A stretch of 64,000 nt of DNA, taken from positions 7,199-71,198 of the forward strand of contig VLTH01000003.1 in assembly GCA_008125075.1 (NCBI GenBank). Direction: 5' to 3'. A program made the translations under genes and the position numbers. This document shows, piece after piece, positions 33,393-42,556 of this stretch. This DNA comes from Acetivibrio alkalicellulosi. Lineage in GTDB: Bacteria > Bacillota > Clostridia > Acetivibrionales > Acetivibrionaceae. Every line of letters starts with the position of its first letter. Position 1 is the first letter of the stretch. The notes beneath the pieces are model-generated. The model was not told the origin of the DNA. It did no database searches and saw nothing but the letters and a program-made list of their open reading frames with translations.

Positions 33393-35927
33393 CTAACCAG
33401 TTGTATAACTATCCACTCTCCAGACACCGTCATCTCCTTTAACTAGATGTACAAAGAAAAATGTTTTGGTTGATGGATAAAGGGCAGACTCTTTTGCAGT
33501 TTTCATCTCAACTGCAACTCCAAAACGCAATTTGTTATTATAAAAGCCATCGTAGCTTATTTCAGTTGCCTTTGCCCACTCCATGCCATTTATATGATTA
33601 GGTTTCATATATAATTCATTGTGGCTTGATGTAGAAAGGCTTCTTATTTTATCATAATCCTTTTTAGAAAAGGCATCAAAATATTCTTCTACAACCTTTA
33701 AAGCATCTACTGGTTTTATAAGCTGTGGCTCAGTTCCAACAATCTTATAAAGGTACTCTAATACTATGACTCCATCCTCTGTTTTTTTGTTAAAAGATAC
33801 TAAATCAAATCCATCACTTGTTTTACTTTGAGATGTTTCATAAATATATCTGATACCATTCTGAATATATTCTTTTGTACCTATCCAATAGGGAAAGTTG
33901 TTTAGTTCCATATCGTAATTTGTAAATTCAGAAAACAGCTTGTTTGATGCATGAATATCTATATTTACTAGATGTCTGTCTACATAATTGGCACTTACAG
34001 CAGCTTTTCTTCCAATAGATTGAAGGTATTGTTCAGCCTGTGCTTCTTGTTGCTTGGCAAGGTCATTATAGTATTGAGTTCCATTAAGTACTTTATTAAG
34101 TAAGGCTTTAGGAAACATCTGTTTTAATGACTTAGAGTATTCTGAACCATCTAGTGGTTGTTGATATTCAAGGAGTGTATACTCTCCCCTCTGGTTTTTA
34201 GAAAAAACCATCACAGTTGGGATAGATCCGCTGCCGCTAACTTTTGTAAAAACTCCGTTTTCAAAACCAAAGTATCCAAAACTTGCAAGGGTATACGCGG
34301 TAACCTTACCATCTTTCTCTTTTTTATCAAGTATTATATGACCTTCTGTGGCAACTTCACCATCCCTATAACCTGACTCTCTACTTAGAATTGCCTGACT
34401 TACTGCCTGACTTAAATCGGTTATAGGTTTAAAATCTTCTTCTAAATATAACAATGTGTTTGGAAAAATTGTACTTTGTAATTGATTTAAAAACTGATCA
34501 AAATCTTCCTTGTTCTTTGAATAAAGTCTTAAATCTTTAAAATATTCTTCCAGACTTTCTCTTGTGTAAACATACTGGTAGTGAGTATTATTATCTGTTA
34601 TTTTTATATTTATAATGTCTATATTATCAATTAAACTAAAAATAATTGCAGAATTCATTAAAAATTTACTATTTCTCATATAAATATCATCTGTATAATC
34701 TTTTGTTATTTCATAGTTAACAGTCATTCCAAAGGATTCTTTTTCAGTGTGAAGTATTATATCTTTTCTAAACTCATTAAGAGGAAGATTACTTAAAAGG
34801 TTTGAAACATTGCTTGCGTTTCCAATGTAAGGGTGTTTATATTTTAACAATCTTTCAGAATCAGTTATTGAAATTACTGAAGAGGTAGTATCTTTATCAT
34901 TATTTTTGCTGCTGGTTAGAAGCAACCCACTTAAGGTTATAACACAAATGATGCCAAGTACCATAAAAAGTTTTGTTTTTTCTTTAAAAAACTTAGCCAT
35001 TTTAATCATCCTTATTCTTCTCTCAATATTTTTTTTGTCATCTACCATACCTATAAGTTTTGGTGCAAGTCTTACAGAATTGAAGTTTTCCAGAATAGCT
35101 AAAAGTGCCTTTCCATATTCCATATGCTCTTTATTCTCTAAAATGGACAAAACCTTTTCATCTGTGGCTATTTCCATATCATGGCGTATTCTTTTAAAGC
35201 AGTACCATATGACAGGATTAAACCAGTGAATGGTTTGAAACACTAGCAATAAGTAATTTACAAATACATCTTTTCTCTGATAATGTGCCAATTCATGCAA
35301 AAGAATATATTCCAACTCCTTGTCACTTAAGCTCAAAATAGAAGGAGAAAGCAGAATTTTAGGATTAATTAATCCAAACAATGCTGGTGTACTAATACTG
35401 TCTTGAAATACCAAATCTATATCTTTTTTAATTCCCATTTTATTTTTACACGCCATAAAAATAAGAGTTACTCTTTTATCAATATTAAAATTACTCTTTT
35501 TTAATTTTTTATAAAAAGTATAGTGAGTAAATAGAAGCCATAAAAACATAAAAACAAACCCTAAATACCAAACAAAAGGAATTAAATTTTCTAATGCAGC
35601 TCCTGTTTTTGCTATACTAACTATTTCCCGGGAAGGTGAATTGATAGTCTCACTTGACATAATAGCTTTGTAATAGTTTTGCTCCAATTGGAGAGCAATA
35701 TTAGAAACAGATGATGAAGAAATATCCACAGGTACGCTATTAAATATACTTAAAGCACTTTGAGGCCCAAAAGGAATAAATAGCTTTGTTATTAGTATAA
35801 TCCAAACTAAATAGTGCCAACGAGGGTTTATTTTATCTTTTAAAATTGACTTAAGTATTAAAATTACAATCCCCACAATGCTTCCATATATGGATGTAGT
35901 AAGAATAATATTCCACAACTTATCCAT
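33393..35927 (-). CDS. M56-family (BlaR1-like) membrane metallopeptidase with DUF4825 and other sensor domains
   Basis: 844 residues. Three N-terminal helices precede a cytoplasmic-facing zinc peptidase domain with HELAHYQRKD (HExxH, about 213-222) and the downstream glutamate segment EIATDEKV. A fourth helix (about 318-338) follows. Outside lies a sensor region that is not the penicillin-binding domain of BlaR1: a DUF4825 segment (LLKYKHPYIGNASNVSNLLS, about 359-378), then unassigned domains and an NTF2-like end (VEEYFDAFSKKDYDKIRSLS). It forms an operon with the BlaI repressor (1-base gap) and would trigger BlaI cleavage when the sensor is occupied. The signal is unknown. Confidence 0.85.
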   Translation of the reverse strand: MDKLWNIILTTSIYGSIVGIVILILKSILKDKINPRWHYLVWIILITKLFIPFGPQSALSIFNSVPVDISSSSVSNIALQLEQNYYKAIMSSETINSPSREIVSIAKTGAALENLIPFVWYLGFVFMFLWLLFTHYTFYKKLKKSNFNIDKRVTLIFMACKNKMGIKKDIDLVFQDSISTPALFGLINPKILLSPSILSLSDKELEYILLHELAHYQRKDVFVNYLLLVFQTIHWFNPVIWYCFKRIRHDMEIATDEKVLSILENKEHMEYGKALLAILENFNSVRLAPKLIGMVDDKKNIERRIRMIKMAKFFKEKTKLFMVLGIICVITLSGLLLTSSKNNDKDTTSSVISITDSERLLKYKHPYIGNASNVSNLLSNLPLNEFRKDIILHTEKESFGMTVNYEITKDYTDDIYMRNSKFLMNSAIIFSLIDNIDIINIKITDNNTHYQYVYTRESLEEYFKDLRLYSKNKEDFDQFLNQLQSTIFPNTLLYLEEDFKPITDLSQAVSQAILSRESGYRDGEVATEGHIILDKKEKDGKVTAYTLASFGYFGFENGVFTKVSGSGSIPTVMVFSKNQRGEYTLLEYQQPLDGSEYSKSLKQMFPKALLNKVLNGTQYYNDLAKQQEAQAEQYLQSIGRKAAVSANYVDRHLVNIDIHASNKLFSEFTNYDMELNNFPYWIGTKEYIQNGIRYIYETSQSKTSDGFDLVSFNKKTEDGVIVLEYLYKIVGTEPQLIKPVDALKVVEEYFDAFSKKDYDKIRSLSTSSHNELYMKPNHINGMEWAKATEISYDGFYNNKLRFGVAVEMKTAKESALYPSTKTFFFVHLVKGDDGVWRVDSYTTG

Positions 35928-35928
35928 G

Positions 35929-36303
35929 TTACACCTCCTCCTCTAGGAGTCTTTTTAAGTCGTCAATTTCTTTTTTTGTAAGTTTCTTTTCTTTTAAAAA
36001 GCTTGCAATCATAAGGTTTAATGATCCATTATATACTTTTTGTAAAAAAGACTTATTGGCAAAGCGTTTATACTCGTCCTCATTTACAATTGGTGAGTAT
36101 ATAAATGCCTTAGAATTAATTTTTTCTGTATTAATTGCATTCTTTGACGCAAGGCGAGTAATAAGAGTTTGAATGGTTTTTGGCTTCCAGTCTGTAGTTT
36201 GCGTCAACCTTTCTATAATTTGTGAACTTGTTGCCTTTTCTAACTCCCACAATATTTTCATAACTTCTAATTCAGCTTCTGATATTTGGGGCATATTTTT
36301 CAT
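35929..36303 (-). CDS. blaI: BlaI/MecI-family repressor
   Basis: 124 residues. A winged HTH covers about residues 8-75 (SEAELEVMKILWELEKATSS, WKPKTIQTLITRLASKNAI), followed by the C-terminal helix pair used for dimerisation. The cleavage region after the wing (FIYSPIVNEDEYK) fits the family. GGAGGTATT precedes the ATG. Two BlaI-like dyads upstream (36323-36357) overlap its own promoter, so it probably represses itself and the M56 gene. Despite the family name nothing here indicates a beta-lactamase target. Confidence 0.92.
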   Translation of the reverse strand: MKNMPQISEAELEVMKILWELEKATSSQIIERLTQTTDWKPKTIQTLITRLASKNAINTEKINSKAFIYSPIVNEDEYKRFANKSFLQKVYNGSLNLMIASFLKEKKLTKKEIDDLKRLLEEEV

Positions 36304-36322
36304 ACAATAATACCTCCGTTTA

Positions 36323-36370
36323 GATTACGTATGTAAGTATAATATTACACCTGTAATCCAAAAACGTCAA
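36323..36370 (-). promoter_or_regulatory. BlaI-type operators and promoter of the blaI operon
   Basis: On the minus strand TTGACG (36365-36370) and TAATAT (36342-36347) are spaced 17 bases. ATTACA/TGTAAT (36344-36357) is a perfect dyad with the TACA-TGTA core of BlaI sites and lies across the spacer and -10 box. A second, imperfect dyad ATTACgtatGTAAg is at 36324-36337, just downstream. The arrangement predicts strong autorepression. Confidence 0.8.
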
Positions 36371-36738
36371 TAGGGTTTAAAAAAAATTGGTGATTTTGTT
36401 TAGAGATAGGATAGTATTAAAATCATTTGCATAGTCAGCTTGGAACTGATTATTTTCAAAAAATAGTATTTATCTATGATGAAGTTTGGCATGATTTATA
36501 ACAGTATATATTTTGTAGATATATTTCAACAAAATACATGAAAATTTTTAAAGATTCAAGTTTATTTTATAAAATTTTCAAATTTATCTTGACAAATTAA
36601 TCCATAGTTATATAATATTATTAATACTTGTTCTCCAATATAAAACATATATATTCATTATTTTGCAATTATGTAAACTAATTACCATGCTACATGCTCA
36701 TAAGAGAAACAGGTAAAAAAAACAAAGGAGATGGGGAA
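36371..36738. other. Intergenic region before the giant subtilase
   Basis: No gene is visible. A possible plus-strand promoter, CTTGACAAATT at about 36591-36601 followed by TATAATATT near 36612, would serve the protease gene and leave a leader of about 115 bases. Confidence 0.45.
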
Positions 36739-39700
36739 ATGAAAAAGAAGAGGTCAAAGTTTTTAACAACAGTATCAATTATTACGGCACTACTATTGGT
36801 ATCAACACAAAGCATTTTTGCCAGCACAGCTTTAGTAACATCTAGTAATCAGACACAAAATAATTTATTTAGCAGATCAGAGCAAGCAATTTTCTTCACA
36901 AGAAAAGACGGAGTAACCCAGTATTTTAAGCCCAATCAACTAAATGATATGATGACTGTAAATGATAGTCAGTCAACTTTCAAAGCTTCCAGCAATGAAG
37001 ATTCAGACACCCCAAACATCCGAAAAAGTGAACTTAAAGGTCAGTCAGATGAATACAAGAACAACAATCAAGAATCTATCGAAGTTAACAAAAACAAGAC
37101 TAGTAGAAGAAAATTAATGTCAAAAGATGAGAATACACTTATGGTAGAGCATGCTCCTGGAGAATTAATAATAAAATTTACAGATGATGTTCAGGAAAAT
37201 GCAAAAGCTTCGTTAATGGGACAAAATAATCTAAGGTCTATAAAAAAACTAAGTTCCATAAGTGCGGAACTGGTATCAATACCAGATAATGTAGATATTG
37301 ATACATTTATATCAACATTAAGTTCAGACCCAAGAATAGAATATGCAGAAAAGAACTACGTGTATTATCCTCTAAACGCTCTTCCAGATCCATTAAGTGG
37401 AGAATTATGGGGGTTGCATAATGTAGGACAGGAAATTTTGGGAGTTCCAGGTGTGCCAGGTATTGATATTAATGTTTTAAATGCTTGGGAATTTACTCAA
37501 GGCTCAGACGAAGTAGTTGTAGCAGTTATAGATACAGGTATCGATATTAATCATACTGATTTAATTGATAGAATTTGGGTAAATCCTGGTGAAACTTTAG
37601 ATGGGACAGATAGTGATGGAAATGGCTACATAGATGACATTCATGGATGGGATTTTTATAATTATAATAACTCAGTTTTTAATTCAGAAGATGGTGATGA
37701 ACATGGTACACATGTTGCTGGTACCATAGCTGCTAGTCTTAACGATTTAGGTATAGTTGGAGTAGCTCCTAATGTAAAAATAATGCCACTTAAATTTTTA
37801 GGACCATTTGGTGGTTTTACAAGTGATGCAATATTAGCTATAGAATATGCTTCAAATATGGGAGTTAAAATTTCAAATAACAGTTGGGGTGGAGGAGGTT
37901 ACTCCCATGCCCTAAAAGAAGCAATAGAAAACTCTGGTATGCTATTTGTTGCAGCTACAGGAAACTGGGGAGAAAACGCAGATATTTACCCTATGTATCC
38001 AGCAGCCTATGATTGTCCAAACATAATATCAGTAGCAGCTATAGACAATCGTGGTGAACTTGCATTTTTTTCAAATTACGGCCAAGAGTCAGTTCATTTA
38101 GCAGCTCCTGGTTTAGATGTATATAGTACAATTCCATCAAGACCAGAAATGGGAGCAGCTATACAAAGCGATACAGGCGTATACAAAACATTGTTTAAAG
38201 GATTTGGATTAGAAATTGTAGATAACGATGAGTCAAGAATACAAATGATAGAAAGTTCAATGGAGTTTTTCGGTGTTGATCATGAAAGCTCAATATTGAT
38301 TGTTCAAGATGACGCAAGTGATAGTGGTCTTAGAAATGTATTAAGTTATTATGAAGATCCTATAAAGCAATTAGGGTATGAAAACATAGAAGTACATAAA
38401 GTACCAACTGATTTAAATGGACCTGATTTAGAAAAACTATTACAATTTGATTTAGTTGTATGGTTTACAGGTGAACATTGGGGGTATTATGATACAACAA
38501 TAACCTATCAGGATCAAATGAATCTTATTAATTATTTAGATCAAGGTGGAAAGCTATATCTATCAGGAAGAGATGCAGGTTTTGCAATTGAACATACAGA
38601 GTTTTACAGGTTTTATCTGAATGCTGAGTTTCTAGGAGAAACGGATAATTTAGATTTAGTAGTTGGAAATGAAGGAACAGTATTTGAGGATCAAGTATAT
38701 AACTTACTTCCATGTATTTGGATGGATTATTTAGCTCCTTCAAATGATAATGGAGAAGTAGCATTAGTTTATCCGGGAGATCCTTTATATGAAAGAGCAT
38801 ATGCTCATTATAGTGGTACTTCTATGGCAGCACCCCATGTAGCAGGTGTGGCTGCATTACTTATGAGTAATGGAACGGAAGAACCTTTTCATATGAAAAC
38901 TAAAATTATACGTAGTGCTACTCCTTTACCGAGCTTAGATGGTAAGGTGTTTAGCGGTGGTATGTTAAACGCAGAAGCAGCTTTGATGATGGATGATATT
39001 AAACTGATTGATGATATACCTGGAGTTCCGCTATTAGAAGTTAACGAAGGATATCTTCACTACTTAGAAGACAAAGATGATGTATACAATGTAAACTTAG
39101 AACTAGGAGATACAATTCAGATCTATTTAACAGCAGATGAAGGAACAGACTTTGATTTACATATATATTCTCCTTCTACTAGAACAGTTAAAAGTGGAGC
39201 AGGATTGTTAGTTTCTTCTGAAAATGAAGGTAGCAATGAATACATAGAATACACTGCAAATCAAAAAGGTAGATTTTTCATTAATGTATATGCTTACAGT
39301 GGAGAAGGGTCATATACTTTAACGTATAATAAATTAGAAGATAGAATAGTGGACGATCGTAACGCTGGTTTAATTTATAGTGGAGACTGGCAAGAAATTG
39401 ACTCAGATGTTCATGAAAATGGTACAGCTAAAGTGCTAAATAGTACTGGAAGTGTACGTTTAAACTTTGCTGGATCAAAAATTACATGGACTGGATTTAA
39501 AGATTCATCACAAGGTGTTGCAAGAGTATTGGTTAATGGAAAGTTTGTTGAAGATGTTAATTTATACTCGTCACAAGCAGAATATAAGCAAGTTCTCTTT
39601 GAAAAAGAACTTCATTATGGAAATCATGAGATTGAAATTAGATGGACAGGGGTAAGTGATCCGGATGCAAGAAAGTCAGCTACTTCTATTAATCTAGATA

Positions 39701-42222
39701 CATTTGTTATTTCATCAGTTAAAACAGTGCCTCAAGCACCAGAAATAATATATGTAGATACATGGCTTAATTTGATTTACTTAGAATTCACAGAAAGTGG
39801 ATATGGAGATGTTTTGTACTACAACATTTACAGATCATTTGATGATGAAAACTATGAGATAATAGATAAAGTTTTGCCATATTCACCTTACTATAATTAC
39901 TATATTGATGAAGCAACAGAAAGTATAGAGCATTTTTATAAAATAACTGCAGTAAATAGCGTTGGTGAGTCAGAATTTTCAAATACAGTAGTTGCTCATC
40001 CAGCAGTAATTAATAGCACATATATACTTGAAGATACAAGTAGACATGTTGAGTATATAGGTGATTGGACTGTTGAGACAAATGATAATTACAGTAATGG
40101 AACAAGGCATGTAACTTTAGAAGTAGGCGCTAAAGTAATGATACCATTTACAGGTCACTATTCAGAGATAAACTTTTGGTCTGGTTCTGATATGGGAATT
40201 GCAAAAGTTTATTTTCCAGGTGAAAATTATGGAAGTACTGAAGTCTATTTAAATGATTATTATGAAGGACTATGGGGATTTGGGATTTACGAAAATGAAA
40301 GAGTTGAGGGCCAGTATTGGATAATAGAGTGTTTATCTGGTAAAATTAATTTTGATTATGCCTACATACAAGATAATACAAATATTGAACCATCAATTCC
40401 TACAGGATTAGAAGGCTCAAGAACAGATAATACAGTAGAATTAGAATGGAATCACAATCCTGAAGTAGATTTGATGGGATATAATGTATGGAGAAGGGCC
40501 GCTAACGAAAATGATTACACAATGATAGCTTTCGTAGAGGATAACCAATACAAAGATACTACAATTCAGTCAGGCACATACTATTATGCCTTAACTTCTG
40601 TAAATTATGCAGGTCTTGAATCAGATTATACTGATGAGGTGGAAATTGTTGGAAAAACAATTTTGAAAGCAGGATACTATGAAGAAAATGCAAAAGGAAT
40701 AACTTATCATGGAGATTGGGTAGTTCATTCCTTCCGTAATCATAGCGGTGGTACCATGAAATATTCTCAGGATACAGCAGCTTATGTAGAGTTTGAGTTT
40801 GAAGGAACTGGAATCAAATGGGTTAGTAATACCCGTGAAAATCGAGGAATTGCAAAAGTAACTATTAATGATGGTGAACCAGAGTACATTGACCTTTATA
40901 GTCCTACTAATGATCATCAAGTAGTAGTTTATGATAAACAAGGTTTATCATCTGGAGTTCATAGGGTGAAAATTGAAGTTACTGGAACTAAAAACTCAGA
41001 ATCTAATAATATAAGGGTAAGTGTAGATTCCTTTGTTGTATATAATATACCTGCATATAGTAAAATAATTGAAGAAGATTCAAACCAAGTTCAATATTAT
41101 GGCGATTGGGTAGTTAATTCAAACCCTAATCATAGTGGTAGTTCCATGAAATATACTCAAGACACAGGAGCTTATGTAGAATTTGAGTTTGAGGGGACTG
41201 GTATTGAATGGGTTAGTACTGCACGTGAAAATCGAGGAATTGCAAAAGTAACTATTAATGATGGCGAGCCAGTATACATTGACCTTTATAGCCCAACTAT
41301 TAAATATCAGGAAGTAGTCTATAATATACAAGGCTTATCACCTGGAGTTCATACAATAAAAATTGAGGCAACTGGTACTAAAAACCCAGCCTCTAATAAT
41401 ATCAGGATAAGTCTTGATGCCTTTATTGTAAGTAATGTACCTGCATATGGCACAATACTTGAAGAAGATTCAGAGCAAATAAAATATTATGGAAACTGGG
41501 TAGTGCATAACCATTCTTCTCATAGCGGTGGTACCATGAGATATTCTCAAGATACAGGAGCTTATGTTGAGTTTGAGTTTGAAGGAACTGGAGTTAAATG
41601 GGTTGGCAATCCCCGTGAAAATCGAGGAATTGCAAAGGTAATTATTAATGATGGTGAACCAGAGTATATTGACCTTTATAGCCCTACTAATGATTATCAA
41701 GTAGTAGTTTATGATATACAAGGCTTGTCACCTGGAGTTCATACAATGAAAATTGAGGTTACCGGTACTAAAAATCCAGAATCTAATAATGTAAGGGTAA
41801 GTGTAGATGCCTTTGTTGTTAGTAATATACCGGCATATATTACAATAATTGAAGAAGACTCAAATAAAATTCAATTTAACAAAAATTGGGTAACTCATTC
41901 CAATCCTAAGCATAGCGGAGGTACCATGAGGTATTCTCAAGATACAGGAGCGTATGTTGAGTTTGAGTTTGAAGGAACTGGAATTAAATGGATTAGCAAT
42001 CCTCGTGAAAATCGAGGAATTGCAAAAGTGATTATTAATGACAGTGAACCAGTGTACATTGATCTTTATAGACCAACTAATGATCACCAGGTAGTAGTTT
42101 ATAATATACAAGGCTTATCACCTGGAGTTCATTCAATAAAAATTGAGGTAACTGGAACTAAAAACCCAGCTTCTAGTAATACTAGAGTAAGCGTTGATGC
42201 CTTTTTAGTATCACAATATTAA
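36739..42222 (+). CDS. Giant secreted subtilisin-like protease (S8) with inserted domain and C-terminal repeats
   Basis: 1827 residues from ATG 36739 (AAAGGAGATGGGGAA upstream). A signal peptide (1-30) and a propeptide (about 135-215) precede an S8 domain with Asp265 in AVIDTGID, His322 in EHGTHVAG and Ser695 in YSGTSMAAPHVAG. Between the oxyanion region (AATGN, about 408) and Ser695 lie some 220 extra residues containing a Rossmann-like domain (ILIVQDDASDSG, FDLVVWFTG, KLYLSGRDAG). A pre-peptidase C-terminal domain (about 777-865), beta-sandwich repeats, two fibronectin type III domains (about 1000-1085 and 1220-1300) and four 130-residue repeats (1315-1827) follow. It has no SLH or LPXTG anchor, so it is probably released or held by its repeats. 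Confidence 0.9.
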   Translation: MKKKRSKFLTTVSIITALLLVSTQSIFASTALVTSSNQTQNNLFSRSEQAIFFTRKDGVTQYFKPNQLNDMMTVNDSQSTFKASSNEDSDTPNIRKSELKGQSDEYKNNNQESIEVNKNKTSRRKLMSKDENTLMVEHAPGELIIKFTDDVQENAKASLMGQNNLRSIKKLSSISAELVSIPDNVDIDTFISTLSSDPRIEYAEKNYVYYPLNALPDPLSGELWGLHNVGQEILGVPGVPGIDINVLNAWEFTQGSDEVVVAVIDTGIDINHTDLIDRIWVNPGETLDGTDSDGNGYIDDIHGWDFYNYNNSVFNSEDGDEHGTHVAGTIAASLNDLGIVGVAPNVKIMPLKFLGPFGGFTSDAILAIEYASNMGVKISNNSWGGGGYSHALKEAIENSGMLFVAATGNWGENADIYPMYPAAYDCPNIISVAAIDNRGELAFFSNYGQESVHLAAPGLDVYSTIPSRPEMGAAIQSDTGVYKTLFKGFGLEIVDNDESRIQMIESSMEFFGVDHESSILIVQDDASDSGLRNVLSYYEDPIKQLGYENIEVHKVPTDLNGPDLEKLLQFDLVVWFTGEHWGYYDTTITYQDQMNLINYLDQGGKLYLSGRDAGFAIEHTEFYRFYLNAEFLGETDNLDLVVGNEGTVFEDQVYNLLPCIWMDYLAPSNDNGEVALVYPGDPLYERAYAHYSGTSMAAPHVAGVAALLMSNGTEEPFHMKTKIIRSATPLPSLDGKVFSGGMLNAEAALMMDDIKLIDDIPGVPLLEVNEGYLHYLEDKDDVYNVNLELGDTIQIYLTADEGTDFDLHIYSPSTRTVKSGAGLLVSSENEGSNEYIEYTANQKGRFFINVYAYSGEGSYTLTYNKLEDRIVDDRNAGLIYSGDWQEIDSDVHENGTAKVLNSTGSVRLNFAGSKITWTGFKDSSQGVARVLVNGKFVEDVNLYSSQAEYKQVLFEKELHYGNHEIEIRWTGVSDPDARKSATSINLDTFVISSVKTVPQAPEIIYVDTWLNLIYLEFTESGYGDVLYYNIYRSFDDENYEIIDKVLPYSPYYNYYIDEATESIEHFYKITAVNSVGESEFSNTVVAHPAVINSTYILEDTSRHVEYIGDWTVETNDNYSNGTRHVTLEVGAKVMIPFTGHYSEINFWSGSDMGIAKVYFPGENYGSTEVYLNDYYEGLWGFGIYENERVEGQYWIIECLSGKINFDYAYIQDNTNIEPSIPTGLEGSRTDNTVELEWNHNPEVDLMGYNVWRRAANENDYTMIAFVEDNQYKDTTIQSGTYYYALTSVNYAGLESDYTDEVEIVGKTILKAGYYEENAKGITYHGDWVVHSFRNHSGGTMKYSQDTAAYVEFEFEGTGIKWVSNTRENRGIAKVTINDGEPEYIDLYSPTNDHQVVVYDKQGLSSGVHRVKIEVTGTKNSESNNIRVSVDSFVVYNIPAYSKIIEEDSNQVQYYGDWVVNSNPNHSGSSMKYTQDTGAYVEFEFEGTGIEWVSTARENRGIAKVTINDGEPVYIDLYSPTIKYQEVVYNIQGLSPGVHTIKIEATGTKNPASNNIRISLDAFIVSNVPAYGTILEEDSEQIKYYGNWVVHNHSSHSGGTMRYSQDTGAYVEFEFEGTGVKWVGNPRENRGIAKVIINDGEPEYIDLYSPTNDYQVVVYDIQGLSPGVHTMKIEVTGTKNPESNNVRVSVDAFVVSNIPAYITIIEEDSNKIQFNKNWVTHSNPKHSGGTMRYSQDTGAYVEFEFEGTGIKWISNPRENRGIAKVIINDSEPVYIDLYRPTNDHQVVVYNIQGLSPGVHSIKIEVTGTKNPASSNTRVSVDAFLVSQY
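40681..42222 (+). repeat. Four tandem 390-bp coding repeats
   Basis: Inside the protease gene, a unit of exactly 390 bases (130 codons) repeats four times, with equivalent points at 40681, 41071, 41461 and 41851. There are no insertions or deletions between copies. Each unit begins near EEDSN, contains HSGGTMKYSQDT, YVEFEFEGTGI, RENRGIAKV and GVHTIKIEVTGTKN, and folds as a beta-sandwich likely to bind carbohydrate or a surface polymer. Nucleotide similarity is high, so the array can expand or shrink by recombination. Confidence 0.9.
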
Positions 42223-42247
42223 GAAAAGATATAATTAAATATTCACT

Positions 42248-42283
42248 AAACCCCATAATCTCTTTGATTATGGGGTTTTTTAA
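42248..42283 (+). terminator. Terminator after the protease gene
   Basis: AAACCCCATAATC (42248-42260) and GATTATGGGGTTT (42266-42278) form a perfect 13-base stem with a 5-base loop, followed by a T run. Confidence 0.92.
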
Positions 42284-42353
42284 TATATTATATTTTATAA
42301 TATATTTCAATACATATTGCAATATAATGTCAATTGTGATACTATTTTATTAG

Positions 42354-42420
42354 AAGTCTTGGAACGTAGTGAAAGACTTAAAAGTGAAGGGGCTCGATGC
42401 CCCAAGCTTTTATTAAGCTG
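42354..42420. repeat. Dispersed AAGTCTT/AAGACTT repeat, copy 1
   Basis: AAGTCTT (42354-42360) and AAGACTT (42373-42379) bracket a loop containing AGTGA. Read on the minus strand this matches the unit at 44514-44539 (AAGTCTTTC, about nine bases, AAGACTT). A second hairpin (GGGGC..GCCCC) follows at about 42390-42405. It looks like a small intergenic repeat. Confidence 0.5.
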
Positions 42421-42480
42421 TTTTATAAATTATGTCTATCATCTGTCTTAATGATTAATTAATCTAAAGAAGTATATTTA

Positions 42481-42521
42481 AATACAAAAAAACAATTCTT
42501 ATTAAGAATTTTTTGTATTTT
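42481..42521 (+). terminator. Hairpin before the SLH gene
   Basis: AATACAAAAAA (42481-42491) and AATTCTT pair with AAGAATT and TTTTTTGTATT (to 42520) around a 3-base loop. It sits 36 bases upstream of the next start codon. It may be an attenuator or the end of an upstream transcript. Confidence 0.45.
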
Positions 42522-42556
42522 AATTATAAATAAGTATTTAAATTAGGGGGATAGCA

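Noticed and set aside
40621-42111. Four similar antisense reading frames of 70-106 codons opposite the protease repeats
   Set aside because: They recur every 390 bases only because the sense repeats do, lack ribosome sites and encode low-complexity Ile/Asn-rich products.
40681-42222. Periodic repeats as a possible CRISPR array
   Set aside because: The period is 390 bases with no short-repeat/spacer pattern, and all copies are in frame within a secreted protein.
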